Positions 51,514-60,033 of a stretch of 64,000 bases of DNA are shown here, in pieces; the stretch's first letter is position 1; every line of letters starts with the position of its first letter. The stretch is from positions 163,955 to 227,954 of the forward strand of contig NZ_JAWDXO010000002.1 of the NCBI RefSeq assembly GCF_032477075.1, read 5' to 3'. The notes under the pieces were generated by a model. The model was given only the letters and a program-made list of their open reading frames with translations. It was not told the origin of the DNA and made no database searches. Position numbers and translations under genes: made by a program. The DNA comes from Fusobacterium sp. (GTDB lineage Bacteria > Fusobacteriota > Fusobacteriia > Fusobacteriales > Fusobacteriaceae).

Positions 51514-53448
51514 TTATCTATTTTTTATTTTTGGAAAATATTTAGTATGTAAAAGTTCATGAGCTTTATGGCTTAATGGATAATCTAAATATTTATCATA
51601 TATTGCTTTTACATATGGATTCTCATGAGATCTCCTAATTTTCATTCCTCTATCTATAGCATTAAGTCCTTCTGCTCTTTTTTCAAGTGTTTCTTGTTTT
51701 TTAACAGCTTTTGGCTGTCCTCCACCACCAATGCATCCCCCTTTGCATGCCATAATCTCAATAGCATGGAAAAATTCTTCTCCTGTTCTTATTTTATCAA
51801 GCATTTTTGCAGCTTCTTCTAATCCATGAGCAATACCTATTCTAAGTTCTATATGTCCTATAGTAAGTTCAGCTGTTCTAAACCCTTCCCAACCTCTTAA
51901 TTCTTTAAATTCTATTTCATCAAGATGAGTTCCTGTTATCATTTCTATAGTACTTCTTGTTGCAGCTTCAATGACTCCTCCTGTTCTTCCAAAAATTATT
52001 CCTGCCCCTGAATATTCTCCTAATGGGTTATCAAATTCTTTTTCTTCTATATCCTTAAGATTGATCCCAGATTCTTTAAATATTTTTATAAGTTCTCTTG
52101 TAGAAATAACATAGTCAGTATCATAGTTGTCCCCTCTTGAGAATTCAGGTCTTGAGGCTTCATACTTTTTAGCAAGACATGGCATTATTCCAACTACTGA
52201 TACTCTTTCCCTTACGTATCCTTTCTCTTTTGCCCAGATATCTTTTGCTATAGTAGAAAATATTTGCATTGGTGATTTTACAGAAGATGGAACATCAAGC
52301 ATATCGGGGTAGCTTTGCTCAATAAATTTAACCCATGCTGGACAACAAGAAGTTAGTATAGGTAATCTTACTGTATCATCTCCTTTATAAAATCTTTCAA
52401 GTCTTTCTTGAAATTCAGTTGCCTCTTCCATTACAGTGATATCAGCAGCCCAAGTTGTATCGAATACATAATTTACACCTAATTTTTTAAGTGCACCTAC
52501 CAGTTTTTTTTCAACATTTGTTCCAGCTTCAAATCCAAATGCCTCCCCAATAGCTACTCTTACTGCTGGAGCTACTTGCACTACAACTATTCTATTTGGT
52601 GTAGCCAAGTCTTTTAAAAGCTTCATTGTATGATCTCCTTCAAATATTGCTCCTACAGGGCAGGCAGCAACACATTGACCACAGTGAGTGCATCTACTAG
52701 TATCTAGTACATGTCTTTCTTTTATTTTTCCACTGATACATTTTACAGGACAGACTCTAGCACATGCAGTACATCCTATACATTTTTCAGTTATTCTGAA
52801 TTTTAAAAGATGAATACATTGACCTGCAGCACATTTATGTTCTTCTATATGTTCTTCTATCTCTTCATAAAATTCTTCTATGCTTTCTAAAACAAGATTA
52901 TGTCTTTGATTTAGTTCTGTCTTAATAGTTTCAGATAAACATCTAAGAAGATAGATATCTCTCATGTTTGCTTTTCCTTTAGATATTCTATCCAATATTC
53001 TCCATATTCTTTCTATTTCATTTTTTACTGATGTATATTCTATATATTCACTACGCTCTATTTTACTCATTAAAAATTCTACATAAAATTTAGCAAATGA
53101 GACAATGCAATCTTCTTCTGATAAAATAATGATATTTCTATCTATTCCTTCTGGAAATAGAGAAAAGTCAATGACTCTATCCAGGCTTTTTTTTGTAAGA
53201 AATCCTCCAAAAGGCAATCCAAATTGAGCAGCTTTAAAACTTTTTTTATTTTTAATTCCACCTGCTAATCCAATTACATCATTTAAAGTTGCATTTTCTG
53301 GTATTGCTATAACTCCTGGATTATTTACTCTACCAGCAACTACCACCATTCTGCTCCCACTATCAATGCCTTCTCTCTCTTCAATATCTTCAACTGTAGA
53401 AAATACTGATCCAAATGAACTTTGGAGAATAATATTTTTGCTTGTCAT
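51514..53448 (-). CDS. [FeFe] hydrogenase with NuoF-derived N-terminal domain
   Basis: A 644-residue enzyme. Residues about 30-200 resemble the C-terminal half of NuoF/HydB: SLBB-like VVVAGRVNNPGVIAIPENATL, FGLPFGGFL, then a helical part. The NADH/FMN-binding half is absent, and the Cys motif that holds NuoF's iron-sulfur cluster is missing. Next come HKCAAGQC (206, 211) and two ferredoxin clusters (Cys223/226/229/233 and 253/256/259/263). The H-cluster domain has TSCCPAW (366-372), MPCLAKKYEA (422-431) and EIMACKGGCIGGGGQP (564-579), all ligands intact. It should make or take up H2 with ferredoxin. Start ATG after AGGAGG. Confidence 0.93.
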   Translation of the reverse strand: MTSKNIILQSSFGSVFSTVEDIEEREGIDSGSRMVVVAGRVNNPGVIAIPENATLNDVIGLAGGIKNKKSFKAAQFGLPFGGFLTKKSLDRVIDFSLFPEGIDRNIIILSEEDCIVSFAKFYVEFLMSKIERSEYIEYTSVKNEIERIWRILDRISKGKANMRDIYLLRCLSETIKTELNQRHNLVLESIEEFYEEIEEHIEEHKCAAGQCIHLLKFRITEKCIGCTACARVCPVKCISGKIKERHVLDTSRCTHCGQCVAACPVGAIFEGDHTMKLLKDLATPNRIVVVQVAPAVRVAIGEAFGFEAGTNVEKKLVGALKKLGVNYVFDTTWAADITVMEEATEFQERLERFYKGDDTVRLPILTSCCPAWVKFIEQSYPDMLDVPSSVKSPMQIFSTIAKDIWAKEKGYVRERVSVVGIMPCLAKKYEASRPEFSRGDNYDTDYVISTRELIKIFKESGINLKDIEEKEFDNPLGEYSGAGIIFGRTGGVIEAATRSTIEMITGTHLDEIEFKELRGWEGFRTAELTIGHIELRIGIAHGLEEAAKMLDKIRTGEEFFHAIEIMACKGGCIGGGGQPKAVKKQETLEKRAEGLNAIDRGMKIRRSHENPYVKAIYDKYLDYPLSHKAHELLHTKYFPKIKNR

Positions 53449-53500
53449 TTGACCTCCTGATATATTTTAAATTTATTTAGTTTCAAAAATTTGACTTAAG

Positions 53501-53517
53501 GTTCTATTAAATAGAAC
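53501..53517 (-). promoter_or_regulatory. Operator-like palindrome upstream of the hydrogenase gene
   Basis: GTTCTAT-TAA-ATAGAAC, perfect 7-bp arms, about 55 bases before the hydrogenase start. It may be a regulator site; it does not match the Rex consensus. The rest of the gap up to 53737 is AT-rich with nothing else I can support. Confidence 0.4.
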
Positions 53518-53737
53518 TTTATTTTGTAAAATATAGTTTAACTTTCATATGCTCATTAATATTCTATCAAAAAAAATATAAATTTCAAGTTATTTTTTTA
53601 TTTTACAAAAAATCTTCATTTTAAAAAGATAATCCAATATTCTAGGCTAAATAAAAAGCAAAGAAATGTTTATTTTTTAACCAAAATAAAAAATATTTAT
53701 TTTATGAATAAAATCTATTAATTTTATTGAATTCATT

Positions 53738-53935
53738 TTATAATACAACATTTAAAAGAGTTGTCAAAAAAACTACTATCATTATCTTTAGCATCAGCAG
53801 CTTTTGATATATAGGCATTTTTAATGTTTCAGCATAATGTTTTAAAGTAACATACCCTTTAAACTTTTTTTGATTATTTAAAAATAAGAAAGCATCAAAA
53901 GTTATTACAAGTAAAATAATATAGACCATATTCAT
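53738..53935 (-). CDS. Small hypothetical membrane protein, 65 residues
   Basis: A 65-residue protein with two hydrophobic segments (MVYIILLVITFDAFLFL at 3-19 and LMLKIMIVVFLTTLLNVV near the end) and a basic linker (NNQKKFKGYVTLKHYAETLK). The start ATG has GGGAGG six bases upstream, which supports a real gene. It follows the YehS-like gene's terminator region in a separate position. No family recognised. Confidence 0.6.
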   Translation of the reverse strand: MNMVYIILLVITFDAFLFLNNQKKFKGYVTLKHYAETLKMPIYQKLLMLKIMIVVFLTTLLNVVL

Positions 53936-53950
53936 AAAATCCTCCCTTTA

Positions 53951-53977
53951 AAAAAAGGCTGACTTACTCTGTCAGCC
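53951..53977 (-). terminator. Terminator after the YehS-like gene
   Basis: Stem GGCTGAC (53957-53963) / GTCAGCC (53971-53977) followed by TTTTTTT on the minus strand. It sits seven bases past the stop and upstream of the small membrane protein gene. Confidence 0.9.
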
Positions 53978-53983
53978 CCATTA

Positions 53984-54460
53984 TTAACCTCTATAATAAA
54001 TAGTCAGTCCTTTTAAAAAGTTTCTGATATATTTATCTCCACACTCTCTATAATTCTTATGATCTTCTTTTCTAAAAAGAGCACTTAACTCAGAAGATGA
54101 TAATTCTAATCCTGCTAATTTAAATATTTTTAACATATCATCACTTCTAAATGAAAGAGCTATTTTTAATTTCTTGAGGATGATGTTATTTATATTATTT
54201 TTGTTTATTTTAACTGCTTGAACTGGTTCACCAGATTTTGGCTCCAGCTTACCTCTTTTTAAAATAATAAGTCCATCTAAAAATGCTTCTAGAACTTTAT
54301 TGTTGCACTTTTCAAATCCTTCTTCATCTTCTTTTTTTAATAGATTCAATAATTCTTCATGATTAATTATACAACCTGCTGATTTAAATATTTCCAGCAT
54401 TACAGAATCTTTTAAGTTCAATGCATATCTAACTCTTCTTAATATATCATTATTTATCAT
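53984..54460 (-). CDS. YehS-like DUF1456 protein
   Basis: A 158-residue protein made of two repeats of about 70 residues. The first reads NDILRRVRYALNLKDSVMLEIF with EELLNLLKKEDEEGFEKC; the second reads NIILKKLKIALSFRSDDMLKIF with SELSALFRKEDHKNYREC. Both end in FLDGLI/FLKGLT. This duplication is the mark of DUF1456. The function is unknown. Start ATG with TTGGAGG. Confidence 0.88.
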   Translation of the reverse strand: MINNDILRRVRYALNLKDSVMLEIFKSAGCIINHEELLNLLKKEDEEGFEKCNNKVLEAFLDGLIILKRGKLEPKSGEPVQAVKINKNNINNIILKKLKIALSFRSDDMLKIFKLAGLELSSSELSALFRKEDHKNYRECGDKYIRNFLKGLTIYYRG

Positions 54461-54577
54461 TTTTCCTCCAAATAATTCTTTTAATCTATAAAGCCATACT
54501 TCTGTAGATTTATTTATTCTTAATAATTGTACTCTATTTACTTATATTTGTCAATTTAGAATGATATTTTAGCAATA

Positions 54578-54607
54578 TAAAAACTCAAGCTATGCAAACT
54601 TGAGTTT
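54578..54607 (-). terminator. Terminator after the repeat lipoprotein gene
   Basis: Stem AAACTCAAG (54581-54589) / CTTGAGTTT (54599-54607) followed by TTTTATATT on the minus strand. Confidence 0.88.
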
Positions 54608-54618
54608 TAAATATTTTA

Positions 54619-54888
54619 TTAATTTTTTTCTTCCTCTATTTCTTCTTCCCCATCATAATTCTCATTGTCTAATCCTTCTTTTTCATAGTCTTCTCTAGTA
54701 TATCCGTTGAAGTCATATCCCTCTTGATTAAATCCATCTTTATCATATCCTTCAGGATCATATAAAGTATTAGTTACTTTATGTTTTCCAATACTTTTTC
54801 CCTCAATATAAAATCCTCTTTCATCAGTTTGAGTTCCACAAGCGCTCATAACTATCAATAAAAAAAATATACCAATTATTTTTTTCAC
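54619..54888 (-). CDS. Small lipoprotein with YDxxG pentapeptide repeats
   Basis: An 89-residue lipoprotein. The signal MKKIIGIFFLLIVMSAC has its lipid Cys at 17. Residues 43-82 form eight tandem five-residue units of the form [YF][DN]xxG: YDPEG, YDKDG, FNQEG, YDFNG, YTRED, YEKEG, LDNEN, YDGEE, followed by an acidic tail. The unit resembles repeats seen in other bacterial surface proteins, but I know no assigned function. The acidic pattern could bind cations. Starts at a GTG with AAGGGAG upstream. Confidence 0.78.
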   Translation of the reverse strand: MKKIIGIFFLLIVMSACGTQTDERGFYIEGKSIGKHKVTNTLYDPEGYDKDGFNQEGYDFNGYTREDYEKEGLDNENYDGEEEIEEEKN

Positions 54889-55093
54889 AAAATCACTCCC
54901 TTATAATATCATTTAAGGAATTTCCCCACATACATATTACAATATTTATCAGGAAAAATCAAACATTATAAGTTAGTATTAAATATTTTAATAACATTTA
55001 AATAAAAATTAATATTCTATAACCCTAATTTTTTCTTTATACAGAATTTTTGATAATTTATTTATTTCTCTTGATTAATAAATAATTATATAT

Positions 55094-55124
55094 AAAAAAG
55101 TTGTAGATTTAAATTTCTACAACT
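55094..55124 (-). terminator. Terminator after tRNA-Arg
   Basis: Stem AGTTGTAG (55099-55106) / CTACAACT (55117-55124), followed on the minus strand by TTTTTTATATA. It lies about 40 bases past the tRNA 3' end. Confidence 0.88.
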
Positions 55125-55165
55125 AAAAAATAAAGTATGCTATTATTATCTATTTTGAAAATTAA

Positions 55166-55242
55166 TGGCGCTCCCAAGAGGAATCGAACCCCTAACCCTC
55201 TGATCCGAAGTCAGATGCTCTATCCGATTGAGCTATGGAAGC
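55166..55242 (-). tRNA. tRNA-Arg (anticodon TCG)
   Basis: 77 bases including an encoded CCA. Acceptor GCTTCCA pairs with TGGGAGC (one G-T), discriminator G, D-arm starting GCTC, anticodon loop CTTCGGA giving TCG, and T-loop GGGTTCGATTCC. It reads CGA codons and, with U34, possibly other CGN codons. The 5' end is only 20 bases past the fprA stop, so it is probably cut out of the fprA transcript. Confidence 0.95.
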
Positions 55243-55262
55243 CTTTTTATCTATTTTATTTA

Positions 55263-56474
55263 TTAATTTCTTTCATCTATTAGTTTAGCTGCTATTTTTC
55301 TTGCAATATTTTCTAATCTTTCCAAGTCTTCAGTTTTTGGAGTTCCTTTCACTTCTACAGATTCTGCTACTACTTCTATTCCTTTCAGACCACTAGCAAA
55401 AGCTTCTATTCCTCTTACTCCTCCACCACTCCACATCATAGTTCCAAATATTCCTAAATATCTATTTTTTAATCCATAATTTTCTAATTTATGAAGTAAT
55501 GGTTGAACTTTAGGATAAACTGAATTGTTATGTGCACAAGAACCAATTACTAACCCTTTATATTTCCATATTTCAGCAACTATAAAAGAATGGTCTGTTT
55601 TGGAAGCATCATATATTTTTACTTCTTTTATTCCTTGAGCATTTAATTCTCTTCCTATAATTTCAGCCATTTTAGCTGTATTTCCATACATGCTTCCATA
55701 AACTATTACTACTCCCTCTTCTTCTGGAAGAAGCTGAGCCCAAGTACTATATAAAGATATAACTTTTGCTATGTCCTTTCTCCATATCAACCCATGAGAA
55801 GGACATATAAGTTTAATTTCAAATCCAGCAAGTTTTTTAATCGCACTAGTAACCTGTGCCCCATATTTTCCTACTATATTTGCATAATATCTTCTCATTT
55901 CATCAATATAAAAATCAAAATTTACTTCGTCATCAAATATTCCTCCATCTAGCGCTCCAAATCCTCCAAAAGCATCATTAGAAAAAAGAATTTTTTCAGT
56001 AATATCATAAGTTACCATTGATTCTGGCCAATGCACCATTGGTATCATAGCAAAAGTAAGCTTATGTTTTCCCAAATCCAATATATCTCCTTCTTTTATA
56101 GTAACAAAGTTTTCATCTGGAAATTCAATATTGAAAGCTCTAAGCATTCCTAAAGTTTTAGAATTTCCAACTATTTTTACATTTGGAAAAACTCTCAATA
56201 CATCTTTTAAGCCACTTGAATGATCTGGTTCTACATGATTGATAACTATATAATCAAGATTTTTTCCATCAAGTCCCAACATCACTTTTTCAATATAAAG
56301 AGCTGAACTGCCAAATTCAACCGCATCTATAACACAAGTTTTTTCATCATTTATCAGATACGAATTATATGCAACTCCATATGGTAATGGCATATAGTTT
56401 TCAAATCTTTCAGTTTTTCTGTCATTAACACCTATCCATGATACATCATTTGTAACTTTAGTACAACAATACAT
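55263..56474 (-). CDS. FprA-family A-type flavoprotein
   Basis: A 403-residue flavodiiron protein that reduces O2 (to water) and/or NO in anaerobes. The N-terminal beta-lactamase-like domain carries the di-iron ligands: HVEPDHSSG, MVHWPESMV, FSNDAFGGFG and SHGLIWRKD. The C-terminal flavodoxin domain starts at VVIVYGSMYGNTAKMAE (FMN phosphate loop) and includes GSCAHNNSVYPK and GTMMWSGGGVRG. It has no rubredoxin fusion. Start ATG after AGGAGG. It likely protects oxygen-sensitive enzymes such as the hydrogenase. Confidence 0.94.
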   Translation of the reverse strand: MYCCTKVTNDVSWIGVNDRKTERFENYMPLPYGVAYNSYLINDEKTCVIDAVEFGSSALYIEKVMLGLDGKNLDYIVINHVEPDHSSGLKDVLRVFPNVKIVGNSKTLGMLRAFNIEFPDENFVTIKEGDILDLGKHKLTFAMIPMVHWPESMVTYDITEKILFSNDAFGGFGALDGGIFDDEVNFDFYIDEMRRYYANIVGKYGAQVTSAIKKLAGFEIKLICPSHGLIWRKDIAKVISLYSTWAQLLPEEEGVVIVYGSMYGNTAKMAEIIGRELNAQGIKEVKIYDASKTDHSFIVAEIWKYKGLVIGSCAHNNSVYPKVQPLLHKLENYGLKNRYLGIFGTMMWSGGGVRGIEAFASGLKGIEVVAESVEVKGTPKTEDLERLENIARKIAAKLIDERN

Positions 56475-56537
56475 TTCTTTCTTTTCCTCCTAATAAATTT
56501 ATTTATTCAATAATTGATAATTAATATGAAGACATTC

Positions 56538-57506
56538 CTATTTTTCAAATTTTCTATATCCTGTTTTAAAATCTACTAAATTTTTCATAGGAGTTTTTTC
56601 ATAAAAAGATTTAAGATTCTCAATAGAGATTTTTCTTATTCTTTCAAGTGTTTCCTTTAAATGATATCCTCCTGATACATGAGGTGTAAGTATCAGATTC
56701 TTAATATCCCATAATGGACTTTCTACTGGAAGTGGTTCTATATCTACTACATCCAATCCTGCTCCTCCCAATTTACCACTATTTAATGCTTCACACAAAT
56801 CAGCAGTATGAACAGTACTTCCTCTTCCTACATTTAAAAGAATTGCTCCCGTTTTCATTTTTTGAAATTTCTGACTATTAAATAAGTTTTTAGTTTCTTT
56901 TGTTTCAGGCAATGATAAAGCTACGATATCAAATTCATGAAGTATATCATTAAGTTTATCTAATTGATATATATCTTCAAGATATTCAGGTATCTTACTT
57001 TTATTTCTTTTTATTCCGTATACTTTACTTCCAAGAGCATGCATTCTCATTGCAAACTCTCCTCCTATATCTCCCAAGCCTACAACTAATGTTTTTGAAC
57101 CATATATAGAAGTAACAGGCCCTTCATCTCTCCATACATGCTCTTTTTGATTCATGTTATAAAGATTTAATTTTTTTTGCAAACTTAATAACATACTTAA
57201 CATATGTTCTGCAATGGCAAGTCCATATGCCCCAGTAGAATTTGTTAATATAGTTCCTTCTAAAAGTATTCCTTCTTCAGTATATTGATTAGCTCCAGCA
57301 CTATCAAGCTGTATCCATTTTAGATTTTTACTCCCTTTTACAGCTTCAACAGATACATTCCCTAAAATTATCTCTGCCTCTTGTACTATAGATCTTTCTG
57401 CTTTATCAGGTGTTAAATATATAACTTCAGTATCTGAAGCTATATTGGTTATTTTTCTTTTGTGCACCTCTTCCATTGGAATAGTAACTAATATTTTTCT
57501 TTCCAT
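56538..57506 (-). CDS. D-2-hydroxyacid dehydrogenase family protein
   Basis: A 322-residue NAD(P)-dependent dehydrogenase. It has the NAD-binding VVGLGDIGGEFAMRMHALG, the catalytic Arg in LLNVGRGSTVHTADL, the Glu in GLDVVDIEPLPVESPLW and the His in LILTPHVSGGY. Substrates in the family range from glyoxylate to phenylpyruvate; I cannot assign one. Ribosome site GGGAGG. fprA follows after 63 bases with no terminator between, so the transcript may run through fprA and the tRNA. Confidence 0.88.
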   Translation of the reverse strand: MERKILVTIPMEEVHKRKITNIASDTEVIYLTPDKAERSIVQEAEIILGNVSVEAVKGSKNLKWIQLDSAGANQYTEEGILLEGTILTNSTGAYGLAIAEHMLSMLLSLQKKLNLYNMNQKEHVWRDEGPVTSIYGSKTLVVGLGDIGGEFAMRMHALGSKVYGIKRNKSKIPEYLEDIYQLDKLNDILHEFDIVALSLPETKETKNLFNSQKFQKMKTGAILLNVGRGSTVHTADLCEALNSGKLGGAGLDVVDIEPLPVESPLWDIKNLILTPHVSGGYHLKETLERIRKISIENLKSFYEKTPMKNLVDFKTGYRKFEK

Positions 57507-57572
57507 TCTTTCCTCCCGAATGCTATTCTATATCTCTTTACCTTATAACTTTCCATAATTCTAAAAAATAAC

Positions 57573-57600
57573 CTTATATATATAATATTCGACTTATCAA
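57573..57600 (-). promoter_or_regulatory. Possible promoter of the hydroxyacid dehydrogenase gene
   Basis: Minus-strand -35 TTGATA (57595-57600), 16-base spacer, -10 TATAAG (57573-57578), giving a leader of about 65 bases. Confidence 0.45.
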
Positions 57601-57856
57601 AATATTTCAACTTTTTTATTAAATTTTTATAAAAAAGATATAAATTTTTCCAAAATAGAAAAATTTGTGATATATTTTTATAATTTTTTTAATTTCTGTA
57701 ATTAAAGAACATTTAAGATTTGGAATGGGTTTGGTTATCTCTTCTTTTATTTTGCTCTTACTATTTTTTGAAATATTAATTCTAGCCTTTTCTAGTACTT
57801 TTCAGTAAATTATGATATAATTTCTTGAAGAAAATTCATATTCAGGAGGTACTTTT
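57601..57856 (+). other. Intergenic region upstream of lgt
   Basis: About 250 bases. A TATAAT-like box lies near 57813-57821 as a possible lgt -10, without a good -35. A 27-codon frame at 57725-57808 (MGLVISSFILLLLFFEIL, mostly hydrophobic) has no clear ribosome site, and I do not count it as a gene. Nothing else is supported. Confidence 0.4.
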
Positions 57857-58726
57857 ATGCATCCAGTTTTATTTACTATAGGTGGATTTGAAATCCGTTT
57901 TTATGGTTTAATGTATGCACTATCTTTCTTTATAGGGATAGAAATTGCAAAATATATGGCAAGAGAAAGAAATTTTAAAACAAGTATAATTGAAAATTAC
58001 GCATTTATAGCTATGATTTCAGGTTTATTAGGTGGGAGATTATACTATGTAATGTTTAATTTAGATTATTACTTTTATCATCCATCTGAAATACTTGCAA
58101 CTTGGCATGGTGGAATGGCTATACATGGTGGAATAATTGGTGGAATAATTGGTACTTTTGTCTATGCTAAAATTAAAAAACTAAATCCTTTAACTTTGGG
58201 AGATTATGCTGCTGCCCCTCTTTTGTTAGGACAGGCTCTTGGTCGTTTTGGAAATTTTATGAATGGAGAAATACACGGAGTTCCTACTTTTACTCCATGG
58301 AATATTATTTTTAGTATAAAACCAAAATTTTATGAATGGTATTCTTATTATACTTCTCTTCCAGCAATTGACAAAATGGATTTTAACACACTTGTTCCTT
58401 GGGGGTTGGTATTTCCTACCTCATCTCCTGCAGGAAGTGAATTTCCTAACATGGCACTGCATCCAGCTATGTTATATGAGCTTATATTAAATTTTGTTGG
58501 TTTTCTTTTTATCTGGTTTGTCCTCAGAAAAAGAGAAAATAAAGCTCCTGGATATATGTGGTGGTATTATATTATAATATATAGTGTAATCAGAATTTTT
58601 GTGAGCTTTTTCAGAGCTGAAGATCTCATGATTGCTAATATAAGAGCCCCTCATCTTGTAAGTTTTATTCTTATTATATTCTCAATAATTATGATAAAAC
58701 TTGGTGAAAAGAAAACAACAAAATAA
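57857..58726 (+). CDS. lgt: Prolipoprotein diacylglyceryl transferase
   Basis: A 289-residue inner-membrane enzyme with about seven membrane segments. It transfers diacylglycerol from phosphatidylglycerol to the lipobox Cys of prolipoproteins. Signatures: FEIRFYGLMYALSFFIG, GGRLYYVMFN, WHGGMAIHGGIIGG and the central LGRFGNFMNGEIHGVP, then YSVIRIFVSFFRAED near the C-terminus. It acts on the lipoproteins seen in this window (20.3, 22.8 and 54.6 kb). Ribosome site CAGGAGG. Confidence 0.95.
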   Translation: MHPVLFTIGGFEIRFYGLMYALSFFIGIEIAKYMARERNFKTSIIENYAFIAMISGLLGGRLYYVMFNLDYYFYHPSEILATWHGGMAIHGGIIGGIIGTFVYAKIKKLNPLTLGDYAAAPLLLGQALGRFGNFMNGEIHGVPTFTPWNIIFSIKPKFYEWYSYYTSLPAIDKMDFNTLVPWGLVFPTSSPAGSEFPNMALHPAMLYELILNFVGFLFIWFVLRKRENKAPGYMWWYYIIIYSVIRIFVSFFRAEDLMIANIRAPHLVSFILIIFSIIMIKLGEKKTTK

Positions 58727-58740
58727 TTTTTAAAATATCA

Positions 58741-58778
58741 AAAAAACTCTGATCTTAATTTTTAAGTCAGAGTTTTTT
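58741..58778. terminator. Bidirectional terminator lgt / chromate transporter
   Basis: AAAAAACTCTGA (58741-58752) / TCAGAGTTTTTT (58767-58778), with an inner CTTAA/TTAAG pairing. T-runs on both strands. Confidence 0.93.
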
Positions 58779-58786
58779 ATTATATT

Positions 58787-59350
58787 TTAATACAGGAAAA
58801 AACCAGCTGTTCCACTCAATACCATCATTACTATTGGATTTATTTTAAATTTTCTTAATAAAAATATAGAAGTAATAAATATTCCTATTGCCACTATATT
58901 TATATTGATTTTCTCTATCTCTTCTAATTTTGATATTCCTCCAAAAGCCATTAAAATTATCGTACTGGCAGATGAGGCTATCAATCCTACTGATACTGCT
59001 CTTAAGCCACTAAGAATATTTAAAACAGTATTTATTTTTTTATATTTATTAAAAAAATTATATAACATTATAGATATTCCAAACCCAGAAATAACACATC
59101 CAAAAGTTGCAGTAATTGCTCCTGGTATTCCTGCTATTCTTATTCCTACAAATGTAGATGTATTCACAGCAAGTGGTCCTGGTGTCATTTGTGAAATAGT
59201 TATTATATCTGTAAATTCTTGAAATGTCAGCCATTTATGTATGTTTACAACTTGTTCCTGTATCAAAGGAATAGTAGCATATCCTCCTCCTATACTGAAT
59301 AATCCTATCTGTAAAAAGCTTATCAATAATATCAAAATCAACCCCCACAT
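58787..59350 (-). CDS. Chromate transporter family protein, half 2
   Basis: A 187-residue half-size CHR protein. I start at ATG 59350 (MWGLILILL) because AAAGGAG precedes it; an upstream frame start lies inside the neighbouring gene. It shows FSIGGGYATIPLIQEQVV, ISQMTPGPLAVNTSTFVGIRIAG (PGP motif) and a Gly-rich later segment. Paired half-size CHR proteins work together as one transporter; chromate may not be the natural substrate. Overlaps the first half by 13 bases. Confidence 0.88.
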   Translation of the reverse strand: MWGLILILLISFLQIGLFSIGGGYATIPLIQEQVVNIHKWLTFQEFTDIITISQMTPGPLAVNTSTFVGIRIAGIPGAITATFGCVISGFGISIMLYNFFNKYKKINTVLNILSGLRAVSVGLIASSASTIILMAFGGISKLEEIEKININIVAIGIFITSIFLLRKFKINPIVMMVLSGTAGFFLY

Positions 59351-59919
59351 ATTTTTTCTCCTTTTTTCTTTTTTATCCATCCATCAATAAAACAAATTGC
59401 TGAACAAGATAAAATTATAAATATAACATTAATATGAAATACAAAACTAGCTACAAATGTTATTGGTATAATCAAAGACATTATTCTCTGTTTTTCTCTG
59501 AAAACAGCTCTGCTCATATCTATAACAATATCTACTATCAATGCTCCTACTCCTGCTTCCATTCCTTTTAATATTGATGAAATCATTTGATTATCTCTGA
59601 ACATTAAATAATATACTGAAATCACTCCTAATATAATAAGTGGAGGGAATACTGCTGCTATACAGCTTATAATTGCTCCAATCATCCCTGCTGCCCTATA
59701 ACCAGATAAAACTGAAAGATTGATAGCTATTGCTCCTGGAGAAGATTGCGCTATTGCAGCCATGTCCATTAATTCTTCATTATTAAAAAGTTTTTTTCTA
59801 TCTACAAAATACTTTTTTATCATGGGAATGACTACATATCCTCCACCAAAAGTAAAAGCACTTATAAAAAAATTTATTCCAAAAAGCCATATCCAAATTT
59901 CTGTCTTGCTATTTTTCAT
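59338..59919 (-). CDS. Chromate transporter family protein, half 1
   Basis: A 193-residue half-size CHR protein. It has SAFTFGGGYVVIPMIKKYFV near the front and AIAQSSPGAIAINLSVLSGYRAAG in the position of the PGP motif (here SPGA), with about five to six membrane segments. It is first of the pair and overlaps half 2. It is divergent from a LysR regulator with a palindrome in the gap. Start ATG with AAAGGAG. Confidence 0.88.
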   Translation of the reverse strand: MKNSKTEIWIWLFGINFFISAFTFGGGYVVIPMIKKYFVDRKKLFNNEELMDMAAIAQSSPGAIAINLSVLSGYRAAGMIGAIISCIAAVFPPLIILGVISVYYLMFRDNQMISSILKGMEAGVGALIVDIVIDMSRAVFREKQRIMSLIIPITFVASFVFHINVIFIILSCSAICFIDGWIKKKKGEKICGG

Positions 59920-59974
59920 TTTTCAACTCCTTTTCTATTCCTTATATTATATCAATTGATTTATAATAAATAAA

Positions 59975-59998
59975 ATGTTATTATTTTATAAATAACAT
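59975..59998. promoter_or_regulatory. LysR-type binding palindrome
   Basis: ATGTTATT-ATTTTATA-AATAACAT, perfect 8-bp arms, 36 bases before the lysR-type start and about 55 before the chromate transporter start. The position and the T-N-A form suit a LysR recognition site. Confidence 0.6.
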
Positions 59999-60033
59999 GA
60001 TTTTTTAGTAATGATAAAAAAGGAGGATAAACT

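Noticed and set aside
53501..53517. Palindrome upstream of the hydrogenase considered as a Rex redox operator.
   Set aside because: GTTCTAT-TAA-ATAGAAC does not match the TTGTGAA-N4-TTCACAA type; kept only as an unassigned palindrome.
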